Source: Ferruginibacter albus
Lineage (GTDB): Bacteria; Bacteroidota; Bacteroidia; Chitinophagales; Chitinophagaceae
Direction of reading: 5' to 3'
Assembly (NCBI RefSeq): GCF_020042285.1
Contig: NZ_CP083388.1
Location: 310,001-374,000, forward strand
DNA: 64,000 bases
Shown: one piece after another, positions 35,911 to 44,823 of the stretch
Layout of the letters: the number at the start of each line of letters is the position of its first letter
Position numbering within the stretch: position 1 is the stretch's first letter
Translations under genes and position numbers: made by a program
The notes under the pieces: generated by a model
Databases searched by the model: none
Told to the model about the DNA's origin: nothing
Seen by the model: only the letters and a program-made list of their open reading frames with translations

Positions 35911-36139
35911 GTACTTACTAACCCATTAAATTCTGTTGCTAAATTACAAATTACACCCACATAAAAAAATAAATTTTGCCAGATGTGCATAAGTTTTTCT
36001 AACGGGAACGCTTAGGGTAGGTATGAGGAATAATTTTTATAAATATTTGATATTCAATTATATATAAAAATGTTTAAGCGTAAAATTTTTTTAAATTTCT
36101 GAAGAAATCATAACAAAAATTTGACAAATAGCAGAATAG

Positions 36140-36247
36140 TAAGCCCAAATTATATAATTATTAAAGATAATATATTTGAGTTGTTTAAGCCTGTTTTAGG
36201 AAAAATTTTAAAACCTCTTAATGCATGGACTTATAATTTAGGGCTTA
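36140..36247. repeat. Nested inverted repeat element after pdxA
   Basis: Outer arms TAAGCCCAAATTATA (36140-36154) and TATAATTTAGGGCTTA (36232-36247) are complementary apart from one extra A. Between them an inner imperfect hairpin has TTAAG/CTTAA and TTTTA/TAAAA pairs (about 36185-36221). It could be a small non-autonomous element or a structured mRNA 3' end. Confidence 0.6.
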
Positions 36248-36254
36248 ACATGAA

Positions 36255-37346
36255 TTATTCCGGAATTTCAGTTATTTTTTCGTCCACAGCATTGGCAACT
36301 ATACGATTCGTTACCTTTTTAACAGGGTTGCTTCTTTGCTCTTCATACTCTTTCCGGTTTTTTATAATGTCAACTGCTTTAAAGATCGCTTCTCTAAAGG
36401 AAGATTCATCTGCTTTATTTTTTCCGGCAATATCAAATGCAACACCATGGTCCGGAGAAGTACGAATGCCATTCAAGCCAGCCGTATAGTTAACGCCTTC
36501 TCCATGCGCTAATGATTTAAAAGGAATCAAACCCTGGTCGTGATACATTGCCAATACTGCATCAAATTTTTCGTGATGACCACGTGCAAAAAATGCATCG
36601 GCACTATAAGGACCAAAACAGAAGATATCTTTTTGCTTGGCGTCTTTAATAGCCGGACGAATAATTTCTTCTTCTTCTTTACCAATCAACCCTTCATCGC
36701 CTGCATGAGGATTTAATCCCAGCACAGCAATTTTAGGCTTATCAATTAAAAAATCTTTTTTAAGGGAATTATTAATTATCTGCAGCTTGCTTAAAATATT
36801 TTCTTTAGTAACATATTTTGTGATCTCTTTCACAGGAACGTGTTCTGTCAGCAATGCCACACGCATGTTTTCTGCTACCATGAACATTACCACATCCTGT
36901 ACACCGAATAAATTTTTTAAATAAGGAGTATGTCCTGTGAAGTTAAACTCTGCTGATTGAGTATTCTTTTTATGAATCGGAGCTGTAACTAGTCCATCTA
37001 TCTTACCTTCTTTCAAAGCTTGCCCTGCAATTTGTAAACTTTGTACAGCATATTTGCCTCCTGCATCCGTTAATTGTCCGGGAGTAATATTTACTTCTTC
37101 TTCCCAGCAATTGTAAAGGTTTATTTGCTTGTGATTAATACGGCTGGAATCTTTAATACTCGAAAAATTGAAATTAATATCAGGAACACCTTTGCGATAA
37201 AAGTTTAATACTTTATTGCTGGCAAAAATTACCGGTGTACATATTTCTAACAAACGATTATCACTAACCGTTTTTATTATTAATTCTAATCCTATTCCAT
37301 TAATATCGCCACAGCTGATGCCTATAACGGGTCTTTGTTCACTCAT
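36255..37346 (-). CDS. pdxA: 4-hydroxythreonine-4-phosphate dehydrogenase
   Basis: 363 residues. It is an NAD-dependent enzyme of pyridoxal 5'-phosphate synthesis, active as a metal-dependent dimer. Motifs seen are GISCGDINGIGLELI at the start, APIHKKNTQSAEFNFTGHTPYL (metal His), LGLNPHAGDEGLIGKEE and AMYHDQGLIPFKSLAHG-type metal-binding His, and LNGIRTSPDHGVAFDIAG. The ATG at 37346 is preferred over an upstream frame start at 37424, since the extra 26 residues overlap the promoter region shared with rsmA. Confidence 0.95.
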   Translation of the reverse strand: MSEQRPVIGISCGDINGIGLELIIKTVSDNRLLEICTPVIFASNKVLNFYRKGVPDINFNFSSIKDSSRINHKQINLYNCWEEEVNITPGQLTDAGGKYAVQSLQIAGQALKEGKIDGLVTAPIHKKNTQSAEFNFTGHTPYLKNLFGVQDVVMFMVAENMRVALLTEHVPVKEITKYVTKENILSKLQIINNSLKKDFLIDKPKIAVLGLNPHAGDEGLIGKEEEEIIRPAIKDAKQKDIFCFGPYSADAFFARGHHEKFDAVLAMYHDQGLIPFKSLAHGEGVNYTAGLNGIRTSPDHGVAFDIAGKNKADESSFREAIFKAVDIIKNRKEYEEQRSNPVKKVTNRIVANAVDEKITEIPE

Positions 37347-37364
37347 CTTAAAAATATTAGTTTG

Positions 37365-37395
37365 TAAAAGTACGATAATATGTAAAAAGCCAAAA
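37365..37395 (-). promoter_or_regulatory. Promoter of pdxA
   Basis: On the minus strand TTTTG (37391-37395), 18 bp, then TACTTTTA (37365-37372), one mismatch from TAnnTTTG. The leader would be about 15 nt. Confidence 0.5.
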
Positions 37396-37435
37396 GGTAA
37401 GTCAAAAGAAGCCACCGTTTTCACTTTTTAGTTTT

Positions 37436-37443
37436 TACTTTTG
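37436..37443 (+). promoter_or_regulatory. -7 box TACTTTTG directly before rsmA
   Basis: Exact TAnnTTTG match ending 6 nt before the ATG at 37449. Transcription should begin about 2 nt before the start codon, so the mRNA is essentially leaderless. No clear -33 element. Confidence 0.5.
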
Positions 37444-37448
37444 ACTTT

Positions 37449-38204
37449 ATGGAGTACACACTCAAAAAATCGCTGGGGCAACATTTTTTAAAAGATGAAA
37501 ACATCATTCGTAAAATAATTGATGCTTTACAGCAAGGTGAATTTGAACGTTTGTTGGAAGTCGGTCCCGGAGGAGGAGCGCTTACTAAACATCTGCTGCA
37601 AATTCCCGACATCGATTTTAAAGCAGTAGAGCTGGATACGGAAAAAGTAGATTTTTTGTCAAAAAAGTATCCTTCAATAAGCGGTAAAATAATTCATCAA
37701 AGTTTTTTAGATATTGATGCTCCTTTTGATAAACCATTTACTGTGATTGGAAACTTCCCTTATAACATCTCTACTCAAATTTTATTTAAAGTATTAGATT
37801 GGAAAGAAAATGTGCCTGTTGTAATAGGGATGTTTCAAAAAGAAGTGGCGCAACGTGCGGCTGCAAAAGAAGGAAGTAAAATATATGGTGTGCTAAGTGT
37901 ATTGATACAAGCTTACTATGATGTTGAATATTTATTCGATGTAAGCAATCAATGTTTTACTCCACCGCCAAAAGTGGAAAGCGGCGTTATTCGCTTAACA
38001 AGAAAAATTACTCCCATAAATGTAAAAAGTGAGCGGGCTTTTGAGGTTTTGGTAAAAACTGCGTTTAACCAACGCCGTAAGACATTACGGAATGCTGTAA
38101 AAGCGCAATTTACTACCGAGGAATTACAAGATGAGATTTTTAATAAAAGAGCAGAAGCTTTGTCTGTAAATGATTTTGCAGCGCTTACGTTTAAGATGAG
38201 ATAA
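37449..38204 (+). CDS. rsmA: 16S rRNA dimethyladenosine methyltransferase
   Basis: 251 residues. It dimethylates two adjacent adenosines near the 3' end of 16S rRNA (KsgA). Family signatures are KKSLGQHFLKDENII, the SAM-binding EVGPGGGALT, the catalytic VIGNFPYNIST (Phe in place of Leu of NLPY) and NQRRKTLRNAVK. It is divergent from pdxA and shares a 102-bp promoter region. A small membrane-protein gene follows after 1 bp. Confidence 0.97.
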   Translation: MEYTLKKSLGQHFLKDENIIRKIIDALQQGEFERLLEVGPGGGALTKHLLQIPDIDFKAVELDTEKVDFLSKKYPSISGKIIHQSFLDIDAPFDKPFTVIGNFPYNISTQILFKVLDWKENVPVVIGMFQKEVAQRAAAKEGSKIYGVLSVLIQAYYDVEYLFDVSNQCFTPPPKVESGVIRLTRKITPINVKSERAFEVLVKTAFNQRRKTLRNAVKAQFTTEELQDEIFNKRAEALSVNDFAALTFKMR

Positions 38205-38205
38205 T

Positions 38206-38463
38206 ATGAAAAAGCCTCTCACTGCTATTTTGTATTATTTGTTTGTGTTTGTCATTGTGTTTATTTGTCATAAATGTTTTCGGAGCGGGCCATGTACTCC
38301 CAATTTTGATATCTTGGCTCCTTTGGCTTTTTCCTTATTGGGTATTCTCTTATTCATTATTAATCTTGTAAAAACTATCAGAGGAAATAAAACGAGTAGA
38401 TCGTTAACTATAATTCATTTAATAGGCTGTCTCTTTTTATTTGTGTATTTATATTACTTCTAA
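38206..38463 (+). CDS. Small membrane protein, unknown
   Basis: 85 residues with three hydrophobic segments (about 6-22, 36-55, 66-84) separated by short basic or polar loops; Cys-containing HKCFRSGPCTPN lies in the first loop. No family was recognised. It starts 1 bp after the rsmA stop, so it is probably co-translated. Confidence 0.7.
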   Translation: MKKPLTAILYYLFVFVIVFICHKCFRSGPCTPNFDILAPLAFSLLGILLFIINLVKTIRGNKTSRSLTIIHLIGCLFLFVYLYYF

Positions 38464-38557
38464 TGAGATACTCGGCAATGGCTTTTTTATTTTGTAACTT
38501 TAATAGACGATTGTGGATAACACAAAAAATCGGGGAATCAGATAAATTCTATAAATC

Positions 38558-41500
38558 ATGGTTCAGTCAGGAAATAAAGTTCGCATTATAACAGCCGCTT
38601 CCTTGTTCGATGGACACGATGTTGCCATCAATATTATGCGTCGCATTATGCAAAGCATGGGCGCAGAAATTATTCATTTGGGACACAACAGGAGCGTGGC
38701 TGAAATAGTAGAAGCTGCTATTGAAGAAGATGCCAACGCCATTGCTATAACAAGTTACCAAGGTGGACATTTAGAGTTTTTCAAATACATGAAAGACTTG
38801 CTGGATGAAAATGGCTGCGGACATATAAAAATCTTCGGCGGCGGCGGCGGAACGATTCTTCCGAGCGAAATAGAAGAATTGCATAATTATGGCATAACCA
38901 AAATTTATAGTCCTGATGATGGAAGACATTTAGGTTTAGAAGGAATGATCAAAGATGTTGTTGAAAGAGCGGCAACTTCTAATTTAATATTGGAAAAACA
39001 TAACTGGAATGGCAAATTGCCTTTACAAGAAGTAAAAGATATTCGTCGGATTTCAAGAGCAATTACACTGGCTGAAAATGAACAGGATTATTCTTCACTA
39101 TTGAATGAAATAAGATCAAAAAATTCTTCAAAAAATATCAAGCCTGTGATACTCGGTATTACCGGAACTGGCGGTGCCGGCAAATCTTCTGTAACAGATG
39201 AATTGGTGCGACGGTTTTTAAATACATATACTGATAAAACGATTGCAGTAATCTCAGTCGATCCAAGTAAGAAGAAAACGGGTGGAGCATTATTGGGAGA
39301 TAGAATTCGTATGAACTCCATTTCATCACCAAGAGCATACATGCGCAGCTTGGCAACAAGAGAAAGTGATAAAGCGTTAAGCATACATGTGCAGGAAGCT
39401 ATCGACATTTGTAAAACAGCCGGATATGATTTCATCATTTTAGAAAGTGCAGGCGTTGGACAAAGTGATGCTTCTATTTTGGATTATGTAGATACCAGCA
39501 TTTATGTAATGACACCCGAATATGGCGCAGCATCTCAACTGGAAAAAATCAATATGTTGGATTATGCAGATATTATCTGCATAAACAAATTTGATAAAGC
39601 CGGCGCTTTGGATGCTTTGCATGATGTGCGGAAGCAATACAAACGCAATCACAATTTATTTACTGCTAAAGATGAAGACTTGCCTGTGATTGGCGCCATT
39701 GCTGCGCAATTCAATGATGCAGGCGTAAATGAATTGTTTGAAAGAGTGATGGAGAAAGTTGCCCAAAAAACCGGTGTACACTTTGGGAAAGAGATAGAAC
39801 ATCATCCACATGTGAATGATACTATTAATCAGTCACAGATTATTCCGCCAAAGAGAGTTCGTTATCTCTCAGAAATAGCAGAAGAAATTATTCATTATAA
39901 TAAAGAAGTAGAAGAGCAGGTTGCGATTGCATCTAAACTGTATCAAATAAACGGAGCATTGCAATTAGTGAGCAAAAATGAAGAGCTGCAGTCAATAAAG
40001 AATGAACTAGAATCAAAGCTTCTTTCATCTAACAAAAAATTAATAGATGGCTGGGAAGCGCTTAAAGAAAAGTACAGCAAAGATTTTTTTGAATATACCA
40101 TTCGTGATAAAAAGATAAAACAGCCGTTCATACAAAAAAGTCTATCCGGCACTGTTATACATAAAATATTATTGCCCAAGTATAAAGATTGGGGAGATAT
40201 TTTAAAATGGCAGTTACAGGAAAATGTTCCGGGAGAATTTCCGTTCACCGCAGGGGTCTTTCCTTTAAAGCGAACAGAAGAAGACCCTACAAGAATGTTT
40301 GCGGGTGCAGGCGGACCGGAATCTACCAACAAACGTTTTCACTATTTAAGTTTAGAGCAACCTGCGAAGCGCCTCAGCACTGCATTTGACAGTGTTACCT
40401 TATACGGAGAAGATCCCGATTATCGACCTGATATTTATGGAAAGATCGGTAACAGCGGAACAAGCATTGCCACGATAGACGATGCAAAAAAGTTATACAG
40501 CGGTTTCGATCTATGCGATGCAAAAACTTCTGTTAGCATGACCATTAACGGTCCGGCACCTATGCTTTTAGCGTTTTTTCTGAATGCAGCTATTGATCAG
40601 CAATGCGAAAAATGGTTAGGAGAAAATGCAAATACTTTAATGAAGGATTTGGAAAACCTTCCAATATATAATGGAGAATTACCTCAAAGCAATAACGGTT
40701 TAGGGTTAAAGTTATTAGGACTCAGCGGTTCTGATATCTTGCCAAAAGAAGAATATGAAAAAATTAAAGCAAAAACATTAGCAGTTGTTCGCGGCACTGT
40801 ACAAGCGGATATTTTAAAAGAAGACCAGGCGCAAAACACCTGTATTTTTTCTACAGAGTTTGCTTTAAAATTAATGGGCGATGTGCAGGAATATTTTATT
40901 CAAAATAAAGTACAGAATTTTTACAGCGTAAGTATCAGCGGTTATCATATTGCTGAAGCCGGCGCTAATCCTATAACACAGCTTGCTTTTACATTAGCAA
41001 ATGGATTTACTTATGTAGAATATTATTTGAGTCGAGGAATGAAGATCGATGATTTTGCACCAAACTTTTCTTTCTTCTTTAGTAATGGAATGGATATTGA
41101 ATACAGCGTCATTGGCAGAGTAGCTCGCCGCATTTGGGCAAAAGCAATGAAGCATAAGTATAAAGCCAACGAACGTTCGCAAAAATTAAAATATCATATT
41201 CAAACCAGCGGAAGAAGCTTGCATGCGCAGGAAATAGATTTCAACGATATACGAACTACGTTGCAGGCGCTCTACGCTATTTATGATAACTGCAATTCGC
41301 TTCATACTAACGCTTACGATGAAGCGATAACCACACCAACAGAAGAAAGTGTTCGTCGTGCAATGGCGATACAGTTAATTATTAACCGTGAGTTAGGTAC
41401 TGCCAAAAACGAGAACCCGATGCAGGGAAGTTTCTTAATTGAAGAAATGACTGACCTTGTGGAAGAAGCCGTGCTCAATGAATTCAATCGATTAACTGAA

Positions 41501-41890
41501 CGTGGTGGTGTATTAGGTGCGATGGAACGAATGTACCAGCGCAATAAGATCCAGGAAGAAAGTCTTTACTACGAAACATTAAAACACAATGGGGAACACC
41601 CGATCGTGGGCGTCAATATGTTTTTGAATAAAAAAGGCTCTCCTACAATTCTTCCAAACGAGGTTGTTCGTTCTAACAAAGAAGAAAAGGATGCCCAGGT
41701 AAATGCGTTGAATTTTTTTCATAATCTACATAACAATAAAAGTGCAGAAATGTTGAAACGTTTGCAACAAACTGCGATTAATAATGAAAATATTTTTGCT
41801 GAATTAATGGAAACAGTAAAGTATTGTTCTCTCGGTCAGATCACGCATGCGTTATATGAAGTCGGCGGACAATATAGAAGAAATATGTAA
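38558..41890 (+). CDS. icmF: Fused isobutyryl-CoA mutase (B12-binding, GTPase chaperone and mutase domains)
   Basis: 1110 residues. The order is an N-terminal cobalamin-binding domain with the DGHD motif at 18-21 and FGGGGGTI, a MeaB/ArgK-like GTPase with Walker [13 protein letters not shown] near residue 200 and [12 protein letters not shown], and the mutase (beta/alpha)8 barrel from about 530. [20 protein letters not shown] and [16 protein letters not shown] are the IcmF version of the substrate-binding region, differing from methylmalonyl-CoA mutase. It interconverts isobutyryl-CoA and butyryl-CoA (some members isovaleryl-/pivalyl-CoA), and the built-in GTPase guards cofactor loading. It stands alone. 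Confidence 0.93.
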   Translation: MVQSGNKVRIITAASLFDGHDVAINIMRRIMQSMGAEIIHLGHNRSVAEIVEAAIEEDANAIAITSYQGGHLEFFKYMKDLLDENGCGHIKIFGGGGGTILPSEIEELHNYGITKIYSPDDGRHLGLEGMIKDVVERAATSNLILEKHNWNGKLPLQEVKDIRRISRAITLAENEQDYSSLLNEIRSKNSSKNIKPVILGITGTGGAGKSSVTDELVRRFLNTYTDKTIAVISVDPSKKKTGGALLGDRIRMNSISSPRAYMRSLATRESDKALSIHVQEAIDICKTAGYDFIILESAGVGQSDASILDYVDTSIYVMTPEYGAASQLEKINMLDYADIICINKFDKAGALDALHDVRKQYKRNHNLFTAKDEDLPVIGAIAAQFNDAGVNELFERVMEKVAQKTGVHFGKEIEHHPHVNDTINQSQIIPPKRVRYLSEIAEEIIHYNKEVEEQVAIASKLYQINGALQLVSKNEELQSIKNELESKLLSSNKKLIDGWEALKEKYSKDFFEYTIRDKKIKQPFIQKSLSGTVIHKILLPKYKDWGDILKWQLQENVPGEFPFTAGVFPLKRTEEDPTRMFAGAGGPESTNKRFHYLSLEQPAKRLSTAFDSVTLYGEDPDYRPDIYGKIGNSGTSIATIDDAKKLYSGFDLCDAKTSVSMTINGPAPMLLAFFLNAAIDQQCEKWLGENANTLMKDLENLPIYNGELPQSNNGLGLKLLGLSGSDILPKEEYEKIKAKTLAVVRGTVQADILKEDQAQNTCIFSTEFALKLMGDVQEYFIQNKVQNFYSVSISGYHIAEAGANPITQLAFTLANGFTYVEYYLSRGMKIDDFAPNFSFFFSNGMDIEYSVIGRVARRIWAKAMKHKYKANERSQKLKYHIQTSGRSLHAQEIDFNDIRTTLQALYAIYDNCNSLHTNAYDEAITTPTEESVRRAMAIQLIINRELGTAKNENPMQGSFLIEEMTDLVEEAVLNEFNRLTERGGVLGAMERMYQRNKIQEESLYYETLKHNGEHPIVGVNMFLNKKGSPTILPNEVVRSNKEEKDAQVNALNFFHNLHNNKSAEMLKRLQQTAINNENIFAELMETVKYCSLGQITHALYEVGGQYRRNM

Positions 41891-41919
41891 GATATTTTTG
41901 TTACAAACATTTGTTCTTT

Positions 41920-42026
41920 CTTCAGCATCGTTGTGAACTTGTTCTGTTATCCATTTCTTTTAGTAAAAGAAATGAGATAATTATTTCGTTCATCGGCATT
42001 GCTATTATTGAACTTTTATTAAAGAA
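41920..42026 (-). repeat. Interspersed intergenic repeat, long form, copy E
   Basis: On the minus strand it reads TTTAATAAAAGTTCAATA, GCCGATGAACG, a hairpin CATTTCTTTTA / TAAAAGAAATG and GAACAAGTTCACAACGATG. Its left end is shared with short copy B. Confidence 0.8.
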
Positions 42027-42071
42027 TAGAATTGCAATGATTTCTCTATTCACCATAGACCATTCACATTA

Positions 42072-42284
42072 TCATTCCAATTCTTTACAATAATATCCGG
42101 CATTCAACAAGATGCTTTCAATTTCTTTTGGCGATAGATCATTCGCCTCAATACGTAAAATATTATCGCAATCATTTAAATCAACATTCCAGCGGTTAAT
42201 ATTAGGATGAATATCTAAAGTATTTTCAACAGCACTAATTTTCTTCTTATTAGTCAAATTGGTTTTAAATACTAATATCTCCAT
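42072..42284 (-). CDS. Small HMA-like (ferredoxin-fold) protein
   Basis: 70 residues from the ATG at 42284 (MEILVFKTNLTNKKKISAVE). The beta-alpha-beta-beta-alpha-beta pattern and the LSPKEIESILLNAGYYCKEL end resemble heavy-metal-associated domains, but the CxxC metal site is absent; single Cys occur in LNDCDN and YYCKE. It is last in the ECF sigma / membrane protein cluster. The fold is inferred from pattern alone and the function is unknown. Confidence 0.7.
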   Translation of the reverse strand: MEILVFKTNLTNKKKISAVENTLDIHPNINRWNVDLNDCDNILRIEANDLSPKEIESILLNAGYYCKELE

Positions 42285-42390
42285 GTTGGTTGGTTTTGGT
42301 TGATTAATGTGAATGGTCAATGGTGAATAGTGAAATTTTCGTTAGTCTTATTATCAGTTATTTTTTCACCATTGACTATTCATTCACATC

Positions 42391-42750
42391 TCATGCTTCT
42401 TCGTTTGCTTTTTCGTCTCTATCTCTTCTCCATCCGCATCTGCTTTTCCATTCTGCTTTCCATTTTTCTCTTTCTTCAGGAGTCATGTTGCTGAATTTTT
42501 CCTGCATTTTTTGTCTCCACATTTCATGGCGTCCACCGTGACATCCACCACGACCTTTAAAGCCGCCGAATAAAATCTTGCTTAACACTAATATTCCTAA
42601 AGCCTGCCAATACGTAACAGCTTTAACTCCTAACACGGCAACTAATACGCAATTCCATAATCCCATTACGACCAATCCAAAAAGGAATATGCCAACAATT
42701 ACCATCGGGATGATCATGAAAAATTTTCTTCTTCTAAATTCTGGTCTCAT
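42391..42750 (-). CDS. Membrane protein with basic, Cys/His-containing C-terminal tail
   Basis: 119 residues from the ATG at 42750 (MRPEFRRRKFFMIIP). Two hydrophobic helices (about 9-32 and 36-60) are followed by GGCHGGRHEMWRQKM, MTPEEREKWKAEWKSRCG and a charged end. The Cys/His cluster and the MTPEER motif recall metal-responsive or Spy/CpxP-like helices. It sits 59 bp after the ECF sigma gene and could act as its membrane-bound regulator, though it has no recognised anti-sigma domain. Confidence 0.7.
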   Translation of the reverse strand: MRPEFRRRKFFMIIPMVIVGIFLFGLVVMGLWNCVLVAVLGVKAVTYWQALGILVLSKILFGGFKGRGGCHGGRHEMWRQKMQEKFSNMTPEEREKWKAEWKSRCGWRRDRDEKANEEA

Positions 42751-42809
42751 TGTAAATATTTTTATTGTTTTAATAATTGTCTTCGCCAAGCTTAGACTGA
42801 CAATTGTTT

Positions 42810-43388
42810 TTAATAATTTAATAATTCGTTTCTAAGATTCGCTAATCGTTCTCTCAAATGCAGCACTGCATAACGTTTACGGCTAATGAGTGTGGCCACA
42901 CTTACACCGGTTTGTTCAGAGATAATTTTAAATGGAATGTCTTCTAATTCGTTTTGGATAAAAACATTTTTTTGTTCTACAGGTAATTCATCTAATGCTT
43001 GTTGCAATTCTTCCCAAAATAAATTTCTTATATAAGCTGTTTCAGGTGAGTTATCATCGGCTATTAAAAACTCTCTCCAATCAAAACTGTCATCATCATT
43101 GGATGCAGCAACAACATCATCTGCCAACGGTAATTTTTGTTTACGATAGCTGTCAGTAACCTTATTACGTGCAACAGTGAATAACCAACTGCTTACCTGT
43201 TCAATAGGTGTAGTATTGCCGGCAAATTGGTAAAAAACTTCCTGTAAAATATCTTCTGCATCTTCATTGCTGTTAACGCGTTTGCGGATAAATCCAAACA
43301 AGCGCTTGCCATAAGCCTTAATAGTATCAGTGATATTATTATTCCGTTCTGCAGTCATTGTGTTTGGTATAGCCAGTGCCTTATCCAT
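42810..43388 (-). CDS. RNA polymerase ECF sigma factor
   Basis: 192 residues. Region 2 (about 20-90) has FIRKRVNSNEDAEDILQEVFYQF and WLFTVARNKVTDSYRK; region 4 (about 125-180) has ALDELPVEQKNVFIQNELEDIPF and a helix-turn-helix ISEQTGVSVATLISRKRYAV. A linker rich in Asp (DDDSFDWREFL) separates them. It directs RNA polymerase to a small stress regulon, probably including the two following genes. The ATG at 43388 is preferred over TTG at 43397. No classical zinc anti-sigma gene is adjacent. Confidence 0.92.
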   Translation of the reverse strand: MDKALAIPNTMTAERNNNITDTIKAYGKRLFGFIRKRVNSNEDAEDILQEVFYQFAGNTTPIEQVSSWLFTVARNKVTDSYRKQKLPLADDVVAASNDDDSFDWREFLIADDNSPETAYIRNLFWEELQQALDELPVEQKNVFIQNELEDIPFKIISEQTGVSVATLISRKRYAVLHLRERLANLRNELLNY

Positions 43389-43443
43389 ATATAACAAGGT
43401 AGACGGCGGACAAGGCCAAATATTTTAAAAACAGGAAAATATT

Positions 43444-43593
43444 TTAGTGATGTTTGAAGTATTGTATTTCCCTTTCGTGTTTCCTGGCTGCTTCTAAGGT
43501 AGAGAAAGTACCTAAATTTTTGCGTCGATTGGTCTTTGTATCTTTTGTACGGGAATATATTCGGTATTCTCCCGATTTTAATTTGCGAATCAT
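43444..43593 (-). CDS. Very small basic protein (49 residues)
   Basis: Starts MIRKLKSGEYRIYSRTKD and ends EREIQYFKHH. It is rich in Arg and Lys, with NRRKNLGTFSTLEAARKHER in the middle, a pattern like a short beta-hairpin plus helix of AP2/integrase-N-type DNA-binding modules. Such short proteins recur in bacteria, often unannotated because of length. It has an intact ATG and stop. Function is unknown; nucleic-acid binding is inferred from charge only. Confidence 0.7.
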   Translation of the reverse strand: MIRKLKSGEYRIYSRTKDTKTNRRKNLGTFSTLEAARKHEREIQYFKHH

Positions 43594-43615
43594 AACCAAA
43601 GATTTAAAGTGTTAT

Positions 43616-43813
43616 TTATGCTCTATTGTCATCATCATCTAAATCGTCGTCTTCATCAATCTCATCATCCGGAATTCCGCCATTTACATGCTTAGTGTCA
43701 TTGGCGGGAATTAATTTTTCATCCACTTCATGACCGGCAGCATAGATATGCATATCTTCCAAAGCATTCATATTATCTTCTTTGCTGCCAGGTATTTGTT
43801 TTTTCTTTTTCAT
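43616..43813 (-). CDS. Small acidic hypothetical protein
   Basis: 65 residues from the ATG at 43813 (MKKKKQIPGSKEDNMNALED). A basic head is followed by a tail that is almost entirely Asp and Glu (DDEIDEDDDLDDDDNRA). It is probably disordered. No family was recognised. Confidence 0.6.
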   Translation of the reverse strand: MKKKKQIPGSKEDNMNALEDMHIYAAGHEVDEKLIPANDTKHVNGGIPDDEIDEDDDLDDDDNRA

Positions 43814-43956
43814 GACAAACAGTTTACTATATATGCCCTGAAAACTGTGCCATAGTTGATTGGAAATTCCAAATAGCAAATAACAAATCTCAAATAAGTC
43901 GAAATGGCAGCTAAATCATGAAATGCGCTGTGTTGTCTGCGGCCCTATAGGACAAT

Positions 43957-44676
43957 TTACGCGGCAGCCGATGAAATGAATTTTACCAGGCATCTTTTGG
44001 CAATAGGTAATAATGTTTCTTCCAAAGGGAATTTAAGAGAGGTTTCTACTGCGTACACAGCTGGATTTGGCAAATCGCTGCGTTTACGGATCAATTCATA
44101 TTTAATATGCTCGTAAGTAGTAGCAATGCTGCGATACCACATATCGATATAAGCCGTTTTTATGCTGCGGTATTTTTCTTCACTTTTTTCAAATATAGAA
44201 AGACGATATTGATACACTCGAGTATCTTTTTCATCGCCGGTGTTGAGGAAGAAATAACCCTCGTTGTTATCCAACGGAACAATACCAATAGGAGTGATGT
44301 TTATTTTAGTTTCTACAAATTCGTATATCTCAGCGCCATTGCTGATGGTTTGTTTGATAGTATTGGCAGAATAATTAATAATATCTTCCAATTCCTGCAT
44401 CATTTCATCATCTTCGATCAATTGCTCGTATAGCCATTGCAGCTTTTGCATTTGTATGCCGGATAATTTTTTAGGAAACTGTTCCTGCAGAAATCGTTTA
44501 TTTTCTCTAAAAGCTATGATATTGTTGTAATGAAAAATTATATCCGCTAATTCGGGATATAACATATTTTGACGAAAACAACTGTTCACCTCCTGCAGAT
44601 AAGCAAGAAGCGTGTACTTCTTTAGCTCAAAGTCTATATAGCCTTCAGCAAACCAGGTTTCAGAAAGTGTTCTCAT
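43957..44676 (-). CDS. Hypothetical protein, likely helical, unknown function
   Basis: 239 residues, soluble, no signal or membrane segment. Long helices dominate (LAYLQEVNSCFRQNMLYPEL, KLQWLYEQLIEDDEMMQELE), with a central beta-rich part (NITPIGIVPLDNNEGYFFLN, RVYQYRLSIFEK). It begins MRTLSETWFAEGYIDFELKK. I do not recognise the family. Monocistronic; repeat copy G lies just upstream. Confidence 0.75.
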   Translation of the reverse strand: MRTLSETWFAEGYIDFELKKYTLLAYLQEVNSCFRQNMLYPELADIIFHYNNIIAFRENKRFLQEQFPKKLSGIQMQKLQWLYEQLIEDDEMMQELEDIINYSANTIKQTISNGAEIYEFVETKINITPIGIVPLDNNEGYFFLNTGDEKDTRVYQYRLSIFEKSEEKYRSIKTAYIDMWYRSIATTYEHIKYELIRKRSDLPNPAVYAVETSLKFPLEETLLPIAKRCLVKFISSAAA

Positions 44677-44756
44677 ATTCGTGTAATGTGAATTTACGGA
44701 AAAGATTTCAAGAAAAGTCAGCAGAATAGCAGTAATTGGTTTACAAGGCTGCTATG

Positions 44757-44797
44757 AAAATATGCTGCACAAGAGAGTGACACAAGGATGTTGAATA
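44757..44797 (+). repeat. Interspersed intergenic repeat, short form, copy G
   Basis: AATATGCTGCAC then AAGAGAGTGACACAAGGATG, the same core as copies A, B, F and H. Confidence 0.72.
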
Positions 44798-44823
44798 GAG
44801 AATTAATGCCGGCGCAAAAAGTC

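Larger units (their letters stand above)
35615..36254. other. 640-bp gene-free region with repeat, terminator and nested inverted repeat
   Basis: Between radA and pdxA, both on the minus strand. It contains repeat copy D (35691-35797), a minus-strand terminator (35883-35910) and a nested inverted repeat (36140-36247) directly after pdxA. No protein gene was supported; an open frame from TTG at 36121 runs antisense into pdxA. Confidence 0.6.

Noticed and set aside
36121-36489. A plus-strand frame starting with TTG and overlapping pdxA
   Set aside because: More than half is antisense to pdxA, which is clearly coding; the rest is the nested inverted repeat. The TATATTTG box at 36171 has no -33 partner.
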